Position numbers and translations under genes: made by a program. Of a stretch of DNA of 64,000 nucleotides, positions 1-6,776 are shown one piece after another. The notes under the pieces are model-generated. The model saw nothing but the letters and a program-made list of their open reading frames with translations, did not search any database and was not told where the DNA came from. The stretch's first letter is position 1. The number at the start of each line of letters is the position of its first letter. This DNA is from Sphingomonas pituitosa NBRC 102491 (GTDB lineage Bacteria; Pseudomonadota; Alphaproteobacteria; Sphingomonadales; Sphingomonadaceae), in contig NZ_BCYY01000005.1 of NCBI RefSeq assembly GCF_001598435.1, forward strand, positions 62,001-126,000, given 5' to 3'.

Positions 1-2
1 TC

Positions 3-1127
3 GATCTCGACGGCTATGCCCCGCCGACCTATGATTTCGGCGACACGCGCGAATATGCCAAGACGCAGGAGATCTACGGCTATGCCGGGCTCAGGAACGA
101 CGCGTTCGGCGGCAAGCTGCGCAGCCGGCTGGGCTTCACCCTCTCCGACATCCACCGCGACGGCTATACCGACGACGCGTCGATCGCGTACCGATACCGA
201 GGACGCGCCGAGCGCTACACCTATCAGGGCGATGCGACGCTGGCCGAGCAGCTTCGCCTGGTGTTCGGCGCCGAGCATGAGCAGAGCCGCATCCGCTACG
301 ACGAGGGCTTCGGCAGCGTCGGGCGGTATTCCGTGGGCATCACCAGCTTCTCCGGCCAGGCGATCGTCACGCCGATCACCCCGGTGACGCTGACCGGCGG
401 CGTGCGACATGACGATCACGACACGTTCGGCGGGCACTGGACCTGGAACGCCGATCTCGCCGTCCGCCCCACTGCGACCACGGTGCTGCACGCCAGCTTC
501 GGCGAGGGTTTCAAGGCGCCGACGCTGTACCAGCTCTACAGCGCCTATGGCTTTCGCGGCCTCCAGCCCGAGACGGCCAAGAGCTACGAGGCCGGCGTGC
601 GGCAGATGCTGGCCGGCGGCAAGGTCGCGCTGGGCGTCACCTGGTTCCATCGCGATGCCGACAACCAGATCGACTACAACTTCGACACCTCGACCTATTA
701 CAACCTCAACCAGACCCGCGCCGAGGGGATCGAGCTCGAAGCGCTGCTCCAGCCGGTGCAGGCGCTGACGGTACGGGCGAACGTCACCCATGTGACGTCG
801 GAAAACCGCAGCGCCGGCTATCTCGGCAACGATCTGCCGCGCCGCCCGCGCGATACCGCCAATGTCTCGGCCGATTATCGCTTCCCGTTCGGCCTCGCGA
901 TCGGCGGCACGGTGACGATGGTCGGCGACAGCTTCAACGATGTCGGCAATGCCACGCCGATCGACGGCTATGCCCTGGCCGGGCTGCGCGCCGAGATGCC
1001 GGTGACGCAGCGGCTTTCGGTCTATGGCCGTGTCGATAATATCGGTGACGTGCGCTACCAGCAGATCACCGGCTACGGCACCTATGGCCGCGCTGCCTTT
1101 GGCGGCGTGCGGGTGCGCTTCCAGTGA
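3..1127 (+). CDS. btuB: TonB-dependent receptor, vitamin B12 type (5' end outside window)
   Basis: The gene is open from the first bases of the window, so its signal peptide, TonB box and plug domain are not visible. The 374 codons present read as the C-terminal beta-barrel of a TonB-dependent outer-membrane receptor: alternating Tyr/Gly-rich strands, the receptor signature GEGFKAPTLYQLYS near the middle, and a final strand ending in VRFQ with terminal aromatic context. FKAPTLYQLY and NPETAKSYEAG-like text (here LQPETAKSYEAG) are typical of the BtuB/cobalamin subgroup. The stop codon overlaps the GTG start of the BtuF-like lipoprotein downstream, which supports a corrinoid substrate. Substrate assignment is inference; another chelated cofactor or metal is possible. 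A cobalamin riboswitch, if present, would lie upstream of the window. Confidence 0.85.
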   Translation, partial: DLDGYAPPTYDFGDTREYAKTQEIYGYAGLRNDAFGGKLRSRLGFTLSDIHRDGYTDDASIAYRYRGRAERYTYQGDATLAEQLRLVFGAEHEQSRIRYDEGFGSVGRYSVGITSFSGQAIVTPITPVTLTGGVRHDDHDTFGGHWTWNADLAVRPTATTVLHASFGEGFKAPTLYQLYSAYGFRGLQPETAKSYEAGVRQMLAGGKVALGVTWFHRDADNQIDYNFDTSTYYNLNQTRAEGIELEALLQPVQALTVRANVTHVTSENRSAGYLGNDLPRRPRDTANVSADYRFPFGLAIGGTVTMVGDSFNDVGNATPIDGYALAGLRAEMPVTQRLSVYGRVDNIGDVRYQQITGYGTYGRAAFGGVRVRFQ

Positions 1128-1966
1128 GGTTCGGCGCCGCGCTGCTCGCCTGCCTTGGGCTCGCCTGCCTGGGGCTCGCGGGCTGCGCGGCGCCGCCCAC
1201 CACCGGCGGCGGGGGCATCGTCTCGATGAACCCGTGCGCCGACGCGACGTTGCTGGAGCTGGTGCCGCCGTCGCGGATCGCCGCGATCAGCCATTATTCG
1301 CAAGCGCCCGATTCGACCTCGATCCCGCTCGACATCGCCCGACGCTTCCGCGGCAACAACGGCACCGCCGAGGAAGTGATCGGCCTCAAGCCCGACCTGG
1401 TGATCGCCAGCAGCTTCACCGCGCCGTCGACCCGCGAGGCGTTCGCCCGCGCCGGGCTGAAAGTCCTCTATCTCAACATTCCGCCATCGATCGCGGACAG
1501 CAAGGCGCAGGTCACCGAACTCGCCGCCGCGGTGGGGGCATCCGCGAAGGGCGCCGCGCTCAACGCCCGCATCGACGCCGCGGTCGCCGCCACCCGCTGG
1601 ACCGGGCCCAGGACCCCCGCCCTGCTGTGGATCGGCGGCAACCTCGTCACCGGCGGCAAGACGCTGCTCGACGATCTGCTGATGACCACCGGCTTCTCCA
1701 ACCAGGCCGCGCATTACGGCCTTGCCCATACCGGCCACCTGCCGATGGAGCAGGTGATCGCCGATCCGCCGCGCGTGATGCTCGCCCCCGAGGGGCCCGG
1801 CCATGACAGCGATTCGCGCGCGGCAAGCCTGCGCAAGCGCGCCCTCGCCGAGACCGGCCTCCCGGTCACCCAGGCGCAGTTTCCCCGCCAGTTGGTCAAT
1901 TGCGGCGGGCCGGTGATCCCGGCCGCGCTTGCGCGCCTCGCCGAAATCCGCCGACAGGTCCGCTGA
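1124..1966 (+). CDS. btuF: BtuF-like cobalamin/metal-binding periplasmic lipoprotein
   Basis: A 280-residue solute-binding protein of the helical-backbone (class III, BtuF/FhuD) ABC type. It would capture a corrinoid or similar ligand in the periplasm after uptake by the upstream receptor. An N-terminal hydrophobic segment ends in the lipobox LAGC at residues 18-21. The mature part has family features: IVSMNPCADATLLELVPPSR near residues 32-51, EEVIGLKPDLVIAS near 83-96, and a late ALLWIGGNLVTGGKTLLDDLL segment. The GTG start overlaps the TGA of the receptor gene, indicating translational coupling. No BtuC or BtuD gene follows; the next gene is on the opposite strand. The permease and ATPase must be upstream or elsewhere. 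Cobalamin specificity is inferred from context. Confidence 0.8.
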   Translation: MRFGAALLACLGLACLGLAGCAAPPTTGGGGIVSMNPCADATLLELVPPSRIAAISHYSQAPDSTSIPLDIARRFRGNNGTAEEVIGLKPDLVIASSFTAPSTREAFARAGLKVLYLNIPPSIADSKAQVTELAAAVGASAKGAALNARIDAAVAATRWTGPRTPALLWIGGNLVTGGKTLLDDLLMTTGFSNQAAHYGLAHTGHLPMEQVIADPPRVMLAPEGPGHDSDSRAASLRKRALAETGLPVTQAQFPRQLVNCGGPVIPAALARLAEIRRQVR

Positions 1967-1972
1967 GACGCC

Positions 1973-2533
1973 TCAGCGGCGCGAGAGCACCTTCTCGATC
2001 GTTTCGTGCGGGATGGGAACGGCCTCGCCGAATTCGCGCTCCAGCCGGTCGCGGATGTCGAGCAGCTGCTTCTCGCTCAGATGCTCGATGCCGATGAATT
2101 CGTTGCGTGCCTTGTCGACCGCGCGGATCACTTCGTCCAGCTTGGCCTGCAGCGCGGCGGCGTCGCGGTTCTGGGCGTTCTGGATCAGGAACACCATCAG
2201 GAAGGTAACGATGGTGGTGCCGGTGTTGATCACCAGCTGCCACGTGTCCGACCAGTGGAACAGGGGCCCGCTGGTGCCCCAGACGATGATGATCAGGAAG
2301 GCGAAGGCAAAGGCCGGGGGGCGCCCCGCCCATCCGGCGACGCTCTGCGCGAACCGTTCGAAAATGCGTCCCAAGCCGATGCTCCCGATCCGTGGCGCCG
2401 CCGCTATGCGCGCCCGACGGGCAATTGCCAATCGGGGCTGTTCCTCGGTCTTCAGAGGAGCGCAAAAGGGGGGCCGGCGTTGCCGCCAGCCCCCCATGTC
2501 GCCGGCCGGTCGGGGTTCTGCGCCGAAGCGCAT
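1973..2533 (-). CDS. Low-affinity iron permease family membrane protein
   Basis: The C-terminal 130 residues match the low-affinity iron permease family (PF04120). Two membrane segments (AFAFAFLIIIVWGTSGPLF, then VINTGTTIVTFLMVFLIQ) are followed by the hallmark QNAQNRDAAALQAKLDEVIRA and an IGIEHLSEKQLLDIRDRLE tail. Bacterial members usually begin just before the FERFAQ segment, about 130 residues from the end, so the 50 or so residues read from the ATG at 2533 are probably not all translated. An in-frame TTG at 2374 would give the usual family length. The bacterial function (iron or other cation movement, or regulation) is poorly established. It converges with the btuF gene, six bases away. 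Confidence 0.75.
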   Translation of the reverse strand: MRFGAEPRPAGDMGGWRQRRPPFCAPLKTEEQPRLAIARRARIAAAPRIGSIGLGRIFERFAQSVAGWAGRPPAFAFAFLIIIVWGTSGPLFHWSDTWQLVINTGTTIVTFLMVFLIQNAQNRDAAALQAKLDEVIRAVDKARNEFIGIEHLSEKQLLDIRDRLEREFGEAVPIPHETIEKVLSRR

Positions 2534-2777
2534 CGTCCTTCCCGTCGGCGGCCTGCGGCGCGCGCCCCGGCAGGGGGACGATCACCGGATCGGCACGCGA
2601 ACCGCCACCGGGAGGGGCGATCGTCGCGGGCCTGCCGAATCGGGCGGATCCCGGCGGGACCCGGCACCGAAATGGCTCGCAAGACGCTGACTTTGCTCCG
2701 GTTTCCCCTCGGCACCGCCAGCCTTCCTACAAGCATGATGGTCTCACCGGCGGCGAGTCGGACCAAGCGGCATCGCC

Positions 2778-2795
2778 TGTGGATACTGTGGATAA
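2778..2795. other. Two abutting DnaA-box-like 9-mers
   Basis: TGTGGATAC and TGTGGATAA lie head to tail with no spacer. On the minus strand the second reads TTATCCACA, the perfect DnaA-box consensus, and the first is one base off. The surrounding 278-bp intergenic stretch (2534-2811) has no other recognisable gene and is not notably A/T-rich, so this is unlikely to be a complete replication origin. It could be a DnaA regulatory or titration site. Confidence 0.4.
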
Positions 2796-2811
2796 CGGGG
2801 ATAAGCCGATG

Positions 2812-3240
2812 TCAGAGGCCCGGCGGCGCCCATCCCGGCGCGGCCAGCTCGAACCCCGCGAAATCGAAGCCGGGTACCACCACGCAGCTCACCAGCCCCC
2901 AGCCGTGCGGCGCCTCGGTCGCCTGCCAGCGCCCCGCCGGCACGCGCGCCTGCGGCGCCTGCCCTGCCAGCACGTCACTGCCGAGCACCACCCGCTCGAT
3001 CCCGCCGTCCGAAGCTTCGATCTGCAGGTCGAGCGGGTATCCGGCGTGCCACAGCCACAGCTCGTCGGCATCCACCCGGTGCCAGTGCGAGCGCTGCCCG
3101 GCCTCGAGCAGGAACAGGATTCCGGTGCCTGGCGAGCGCCCCTCGCCCACTGTCGCGGCACGCCACGTCTCGCGATACCAGCCGCCTTCGGGGTGCGGCG
3201 CCAGCCCCAGCCGCTCGATGATCGCCCGCGCCTCGTCCAT
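2812..3240 (-). CDS. Cupin_5 (DUF985) family protein
   Basis: A 142-residue small cupin. The N-terminus IIERLGLAPHPEGGWYRETW is the DUF985/cupin_5 signature, followed by GILFLLEAGQRSHWHRVDADELWLWH, which carries the His/Glu residues of the cupin barrel, and a C-terminal GWGLVSCVVVPGFDFAGFEL strand. The family fold is well known but its substrate is not; a sugar or nucleotide-sugar role is often suggested. The start at 3240 is chosen over the upstream in-frame codon at 3282 because AGGAGG lies at the right distance and family members begin at this point. A GGAAC-N17-GGTT stress-promoter-like site lies upstream. Confidence 0.8.
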   Translation of the reverse strand: MDEARAIIERLGLAPHPEGGWYRETWRAATVGEGRSPGTGILFLLEAGQRSHWHRVDADELWLWHAGYPLDLQIEASDGGIERVVLGSDVLAGQAPQARVPAGRWQATEAPHGWGLVSCVVVPGFDFAGFELAAPGWAPPGL

Positions 3241-3284
3241 GCGTCTGCCTCCTGCCTGAACGCCGCGTAGTATTGGGTTCATGC

Positions 3285-3310
3285 AACCGGGATTAAACCC
3301 GGCACGTTCC
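3285..3310 (-). promoter_or_regulatory. Possible EcfG-type promoter of the cupin gene
   Basis: On the minus strand GGAAC (3310-3306) is followed after 17 bases by GGTT (3288-3285). The alphaproteobacterial general-stress sigma factor EcfG recognises GGAAC-N16/17-CGTT; the first base of the -10 differs. The site is 45-70 bases upstream of the cupin start at 3240. Moderate to weak evidence. Confidence 0.3.
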
Positions 3311-3340
3311 TTTCTTCAACAACAACTCGGGGAGTATCCC

Positions 3341-3709
3341 ATGCGTACCCTTCTGCTTTCGCTCAGCGCCGCCGCGCTCGCCATTCCCGCCGCGGTCGTG
3401 CTGCCCGCCACCCAGGCCGAGGCCAAGGCGACGATCGGCCAGGACCGTTATTACCGCGACCATGACGACCGCCGCTATCGCGACGACCGCCGCCGCTATG
3501 CCTATCGCGAGTGGCGCGGCCGCGACGGCCGCCGCTATTGCCGCAAGCCCGACGGCACCACCGGCACCGTGATCGGCGCCGTCGGCGGCGCGCTGCTCGG
3601 CCGCACGATCGACACCAGCGGCGACCGTACCGCGGGCACCGTGCTGGGCGGCGTCGCCGGTGCGCTGGCCGGCCGCGCGATCGAAAAGGGCGGCAACAAC
3701 TGCCGCTGA
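3341..3709 (+). CDS. Secreted glycine-zipper (2TM) protein
   Basis: A 122-residue exported protein. A signal peptide (MRTLLLSLSAAALAIPAAVV, cleavage around ATQAEAKA) precedes a very basic Tyr/Arg/Asp-rich stretch (residues about 30-60), then CRKPDGTTGTVIGAVGGALLG, a glycine-zipper hairpin of the Rickettsia 17-kDa antigen-like/2TM type, ending in a Cys close to the C-terminus. The start at 3341 is supported by GGGGAG nine bases upstream and by the signal peptide; an upstream in-frame codon at 3281 has no such support. Such proteins are found in the periplasm or outer membrane; the molecular role is unknown. A clear paralogue with the same YYC-R-x-DGTTG core lies at 10352-10912. Confidence 0.8.
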   Translation: MRTLLLSLSAAALAIPAAVVLPATQAEAKATIGQDRYYRDHDDRRYRDDRRRYAYREWRGRDGRRYCRKPDGTTGTVIGAVGGALLGRTIDTSGDRTAGTVLGGVAGALAGRAIEKGGNNCR

Positions 3710-3751
3710 TAGCCGAAGCCTTAACCCCGGGGTGCTAATGCCCCGGGGGAC

Positions 3752-4930
3752 ATGCTTCGCGTCCTCGTCCTCTCCACCCTGTTCCCGGACGCGTCGCGCC
3801 CGAATTTCGGCATCTTCGTCGAGCGCCAGACCCGGGCGCTGGCAGCGCGGGACGGGGTGGAGGTGCAGGTGGTCGCCCCGCGGGGCCTGCCGCCCCTCCC
3901 CTTGGATCGCCACCCCCGCTACGCGGCGCTGGCCGCGCAGCCGATGCGGGAGGAATGGAACGGCCTGCCCGTCCATCGCCCGCGCTTCCTGAACCTGCCC
4001 GCCACCGGCGGCCGCTTCCATCCCTCGATGCTCGCCCGCGCGCTGCGCCCGATGCTGGCCGCACTGCGGCCCGACTTCCCTTTCGACGTGATCAGCGCGG
4101 AGTTCTTCTTCCCGGACGGGCCCGCTGCGGTCGCGCTCGGCAAGGCGTTCGACGTGCCCGTCTCGATCAAGGCGCGCGGATCGGACATCCACCAATGGAC
4201 CCGCCGCCCGGCCATCGCCCGACAGATCGTGCGTGCGGGCCAGGCAGCAGACGGGCTGCTTTCGGTCTCGCTGGCCCTCCGCGACGACATGATCGCGCTC
4301 GGGATGCCGGGCGAGCGCACCCGGTGCATCGTCACGGGCGTCGACCTCGCCCGCTTCGCGCCCCGCGACCGCGCCGCCGCCAAGCGGGCGCTGGGGATCG
4401 GCGGCCCGCTGGTCGCTTCGGTCGGCGCGCTGATCCCGCTCAAGGGGCATGACCTGCTGATCGATGCCGTCGCGCGTCTGCCCGGCGTCCATCTTGCCAT
4501 TGCCGGGCACGGTCCGGAAGCGGAGCGTCTGACGGCGCGCATCGCGGCCCATGGCTGCGGCGACCGCATCCGCTTGTGCGGCGCACTGAAGCCGGACGAC
4601 ATCGCCGAGCTCCTCGCCGCGGCCGACGTGATGGCGCTGGCCTCGTCGTCCGAGGGGCTGGCCAATGCCTGGCTCGAGGCGCTGGCCAGCGGCACGCCCA
4701 TCGTCATCCCGGACGTGGGCGGCGCGCGGCAGGTGGTGACCGCCCCCGCCGCCGGGCGGATCGTCGATCGCACGCCCGAAGCACTCGCCGACGGCATCGC
4801 CGCGCTCCTCGCCGCGCCGCCCGCCGCCGCCGCGGTACGCCGCCTTGCCAAACCGTTCACCTGGGAAGCCAACAGCGAACGATTGCATCGCCACCTGGGC
4901 GGGCTCGTCGCCGCTCGTCGCGGAACCTGA
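3752..4930 (+). CDS. Glycosyltransferase family 4 (GT-B fold)
   Basis: 392 residues with the two Rossmann-like domains of GT4 retaining glycosyltransferases. The N-terminal domain opens with VLVLSTLFPDASRPNFGIFVERQ, typical of polysaccharide glycosyltransferases. The linker and C-terminal domain carry GALIPLKGHDLLIDAVARL (donor-site Lys), the AGHGPE loop, and the family EX7E motif in SSEGLANAWLEALASGTPIV. It probably transfers a sugar from a nucleotide donor to a cell-surface glycan or lipid on the cytoplasmic side. No other glycan genes are immediately adjacent, so the acceptor cannot be predicted. Two upstream ATG-like positions are excluded because MLRVLVLSTLFP is the normal family start. 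Confidence 0.85.
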   Translation: MLRVLVLSTLFPDASRPNFGIFVERQTRALAARDGVEVQVVAPRGLPPLPLDRHPRYAALAAQPMREEWNGLPVHRPRFLNLPATGGRFHPSMLARALRPMLAALRPDFPFDVISAEFFFPDGPAAVALGKAFDVPVSIKARGSDIHQWTRRPAIARQIVRAGQAADGLLSVSLALRDDMIALGMPGERTRCIVTGVDLARFAPRDRAAAKRALGIGGPLVASVGALIPLKGHDLLIDAVARLPGVHLAIAGHGPEAERLTARIAAHGCGDRIRLCGALKPDDIAELLAAADVMALASSSEGLANAWLEALASGTPIVIPDVGGARQVVTAPAAGRIVDRTPEALADGIAALLAAPPAAAAVRRLAKPFTWEANSERLHRHLGGLVAARRGT

Positions 4931-4946
4931 CCGTATCTGCAGGGTT
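4922..4946 (+). promoter_or_regulatory. EcfG-like promoter before a 50-residue gene
   Basis: GGAAC at 4922-4926 and GGTT at 4943-4946 are separated by 16 bases, matching the spacing of general-stress promoters with one change from CGTT. The site straddles the end of the glycosyltransferase gene and would give a leader of about 25-30 bases for the gene at 4979. Inference from motif only. Confidence 0.35.
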
Positions 4947-4978
4947 CGACAGGTGCCGAGACAGGCAAGGAGCCCGTG

Positions 4979-5131
4979 ATGCAGAAGCCCAAACCCTATC
5001 GCTCGCCGCGCCGACGGCACTCGCCGAACGCGCTGCCGCCGCGCCATCTCCGCCGCGCCGCCGCCCGACCGGGCGACACCGAGTTCGACATCGTGTTCGA
5101 ATGGGAAGGCGACGGTCCGACCCAACACTGA
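4979..5131 (+). CDS. Small basic/acidic hypothetical protein (50 aa)
   Basis: A short reading frame of 51 codons. An AAGGAG ribosome-binding site ends six bases before its ATG. The protein has a strongly basic first half rich in Arg and Pro (QKPKPYRSPRRRHSPN at residues 2-17) and an acidic end (GDTEFDIVFEWEGDG near residues 32-46). It has no signal peptide or membrane segment. A GGAAC-N16-GGTT promoter-like sequence lies just upstream. The family is not recognised. Codon choice is GC-rich in third positions, like real neighbours. It could be a small stress-induced protein; whether it is translated needs comparison with relatives. Confidence 0.5.
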   Translation: MQKPKPYRSPRRRHSPNALPPRHLRRAAARPGDTEFDIVFEWEGDGPTQH

Positions 5132-5197
5132 CCGCACGTTGACAGCGCGAATCGCTTGGCGGAAGCTGGCCGCTTCACCCAGCCCGGGAGGTGCGGC

Positions 5198-5728
5198 ATG
5201 GCCGGCAAGAAAGACAAGAAGGCGAAGAAGGACGACAAGAAGACGTCGTTCCTGCCCAAGGTGATCGACGGCATCAAGCTGCCCAAGGACGCACGCCGCC
5301 AGCTCACCGCGCTCGCCAGACATCCGGTGATCGCCGATCTGCTGGCCTCGGGCCTCGTCGCCTTGGCGCAGCGGATCAAGGGCGACGGCGGCAAGGCCGA
5401 AGCCGCGGCGGCTCCGCCACCGGCCACCGAAACGACGCCTGCCGAACCCGCGGCGGTGGCGACGCCCGCAAAGCCGGCGGTGAAGCGGATCCGCAAACCG
5501 GCCGCGGCCACTGCGGCCACCCCTGCCGAAGGTACGGCGGAGACCAGGCCCGCGCCAGCCCGGCGCACGCGCAAGACCGCGGCCCCGGCCAATACATCGA
5601 CGGCGCCGACCGCCGAGGCGGCTCCCGCCAAGCCGGCCAAGGCCCCGCCGCCGCGCCGCACCCGCAAAAAGGCCGAACCCGCCACCAAGCCGCGCACCCG
5701 CCGCACGCCGCCCAAGACGGAGAGCTGA
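5198..5728 (+). CDS. Lys/Ala/Pro-rich low-complexity protein
   Basis: 176 residues starting with MAGKKDKKAKKDDKK. A short folded-looking segment follows (FLPKVIDGIKLPKDARRQLTALARHPVIADLLASGLVALAQRI, about residues 18-60; here given by position rather than family). The rest is a long Ala/Pro/Lys/Thr-rich tail that resembles histone-H1-like or nucleoid-associated tails (RRTRKK, PAKPAK repeats). The start at 5198 has GGGAGG upstream and the lysine-rich beginning; an earlier in-frame codon at 5156 is less likely. No family is recognised with certainty. A DNA-binding or scaffold role would be inference from composition alone. Confidence 0.65.
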   Translation: MAGKKDKKAKKDDKKTSFLPKVIDGIKLPKDARRQLTALARHPVIADLLASGLVALAQRIKGDGGKAEAAAAPPPATETTPAEPAAVATPAKPAVKRIRKPAAATAATPAEGTAETRPAPARRTRKTAAPANTSTAPTAEAAPAKPAKAPPPRRTRKKAEPATKPRTRRTPPKTES

Positions 5729-5761
5729 TCGCCTGCTAGCCCGGGCACCGGGGATCTCTGC

Positions 5762-6097
5762 ATGCTGAGCACGGTGGCGGCGATGCCGTTCTTCACCGCC
5801 TTCTCGTCCGAATATTATGGATACCGCGTACCCGCGGCGCTCTATGCCTTCTGGATGATGCTGATCGCGCTCGCCAATATCTGGGTGCAGCGGCTGGCGA
5901 CCTCGCCGCCGGTGCTCGGCGAACGCATCGCCCCGGCGCATTGCCGGGTGATCCGCCAGCGCGAGCTCGCGACGTTGCTCGGCACCATCTCGGCCTTCGC
6001 GATGGCGCTGGTCTTCCCCTTCGCCTCGCAGATGGCGCTGGCGACGATCCCCCTGTGGCGCCTGCTGCTCCAGCGCGTGTCGCCGCCGCGGGGGTGA
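5762..6097 (+). pseudogene. C-terminal half of a TMEM175/DUF1211-like channel
   Basis: 111 residues with about three hydrophobic helices. AMPFFTAFSSEYYGYRVPAA followed by LYAFWMMLIALANIWVQR resembles the second half of bacterial TMEM175 (DUF1211) proteins, where an LPFSTALLGEY-like segment precedes the last helices. The first half, with the RxxxFSD selectivity-filter helix, is absent. It cannot be upstream in this frame because the preceding gene's TGA at 5726-5728 is in the same frame 33 bases earlier. No clear ribosome-binding site is seen before the ATG. A truncated remnant is the simplest reading; a genuine short membrane protein is the alternative. Confidence 0.5.
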
Positions 6098-6112
6098 CCA
6101 ATCCCCAAAGCC

Positions 6113-6207
6113 GTCATCCCGGCGCAAGCCGGGATCCATTGGGGTCACCGTATCGGCTCCAGCTGCTGCCGAGTGGCGAATGGATCCCGGCGTTCGCCGG
6201 GATGACG
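6113..6207. repeat. Double-hairpin interspersed repeat, copy 1
   Basis: The left arm contains CCCGGCGCAAGCCGGG followed by ATCCATT. The right arm is its mirror image, AATGGATCCCGGCG...CGCCGGGATGAC. Between them is a core of about 38 bases (GGTCACCG...GAGTGGCG) that matches copies 4, 7 and 8. It lies between convergent genes. Confidence 0.85.
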
Positions 6208-6230
6208 GAGGGCGTTTAGGCGGCAGATAC

Positions 6231-6264
6231 GAGACGGGCCCCGCCCTGCGGCGAGGCCCGTCTC
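6231..6264. terminator. Stem-loop terminator for the 6285-6623 gene
   Basis: GAGACGGGCC (6231-6240) and GGCCCGTCTC (6255-6264) form a perfect 10-bp stem with a 14-base loop, placed 20 bases beyond the 3' end of the minus-strand gene. No long U-run follows, so it may be a bidirectional or Rho-assisted stop. Confidence 0.6.
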
Positions 6265-6284
6265 GTTCGCTAGCCGCCAGCGGA

Positions 6285-6623
6285 TCAGCGGCGGTGGTTG
6301 TTGCGGTCGTGCTTCTCGTAGCGCACCTTGGCCGACAGCGCGTCGTAGCGGCGGTCGAGGTCGCGGCGTTCCTGCATCGTCAGGCCGGGACGCGAGGCGC
6401 GATAGCGGGCCTCCAGACGCACCAGGCCGCGATACTCGTTGCGGATCTGCGTCGCTTCGCGGCGGCTGAGCGAACCCGAGCGGATGCCCTGGTTGATGCG
6501 CTGTTCGATGCGATCCTGGCGCGCGTTGATGTTCTGCCAGCCCGGCTGGAACGCGGCGGCCGACGCAGGAACGGCGGCGGTGGCGACACCCAGACCGGCG
6601 ATCAGCAGCATGAACTTCTTCAT
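6285..6623 (-). CDS. Conserved exported protein, Arg-rich helical
   Basis: 112 residues with a signal peptide (MKKFMLLIAGLGVATAAVPA, cleavage near ASAAA). The mature domain is charged and probably all-helical: RQDRIEQRINQGIRSGSLSRREATQIRNEYRGLVRLEARYR and LTMQERRDLDRRYDALSAKVR are its two halves. Similar small secreted proteins with an IxxGxxSGxLTxxE pattern are common in sphingomonads, but the function is unknown. The start at 6623 is fixed by GAGGAG at good spacing and by the signal peptide. A GGGAC-N16-CGTT site lies upstream, so general-stress control is possible. Confidence 0.75.
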   Translation of the reverse strand: MKKFMLLIAGLGVATAAVPASAAAFQPGWQNINARQDRIEQRINQGIRSGSLSRREATQIRNEYRGLVRLEARYRASRPGLTMQERRDLDRRYDALSAKVRYEKHDRNNHRR

Positions 6624-6675
6624 CGGATACTCCTCAATTCGACTGGACCGCCCCTGCGGTCGAGAGCCGTTGTGG

Positions 6676-6700
6676 AACGCAGATGTCGTCACTTTGTCCC
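6676..6700 (-). promoter_or_regulatory. Weak EcfG-like promoter of the 6285-6623 gene
   Basis: GGGAC (6700-6696, minus strand) and CGTT (6679-6676) are separated by exactly 16 bases; the -35 has one change from GGAAC. It would give a 5' leader of about 45 bases. Confidence 0.3.
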
Positions 6701-6746
6701 AACATCCCGCCTTTTCCGTCACGATTTGTCGCAAGCCGGAGAGGTT

Positions 6747-6776
6747 CGTTCAGGTTCAGGTTCAGGGGCAGGTTCA
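6747..6776 (-). repeat. TGAACC tandem array with serial stop codons at recN end
   Basis: Read on the recN strand the end of the gene and the following bases contain TGA-ACC-TGC-CCC-TGA-ACC-TGA-ACC-TGA, giving four in-frame stops within 27 bases. It is a short hexamer repeat at the recN stop. Confidence 0.7.

Noticed and set aside
3293..6148. A 951-codon minus-strand frame covering 3.3-6.1 kb
   Set aside because: It opposes the glycine-zipper, glycosyltransferase and other plus-strand genes and reads as Arg/Gly/His-rich low complexity.
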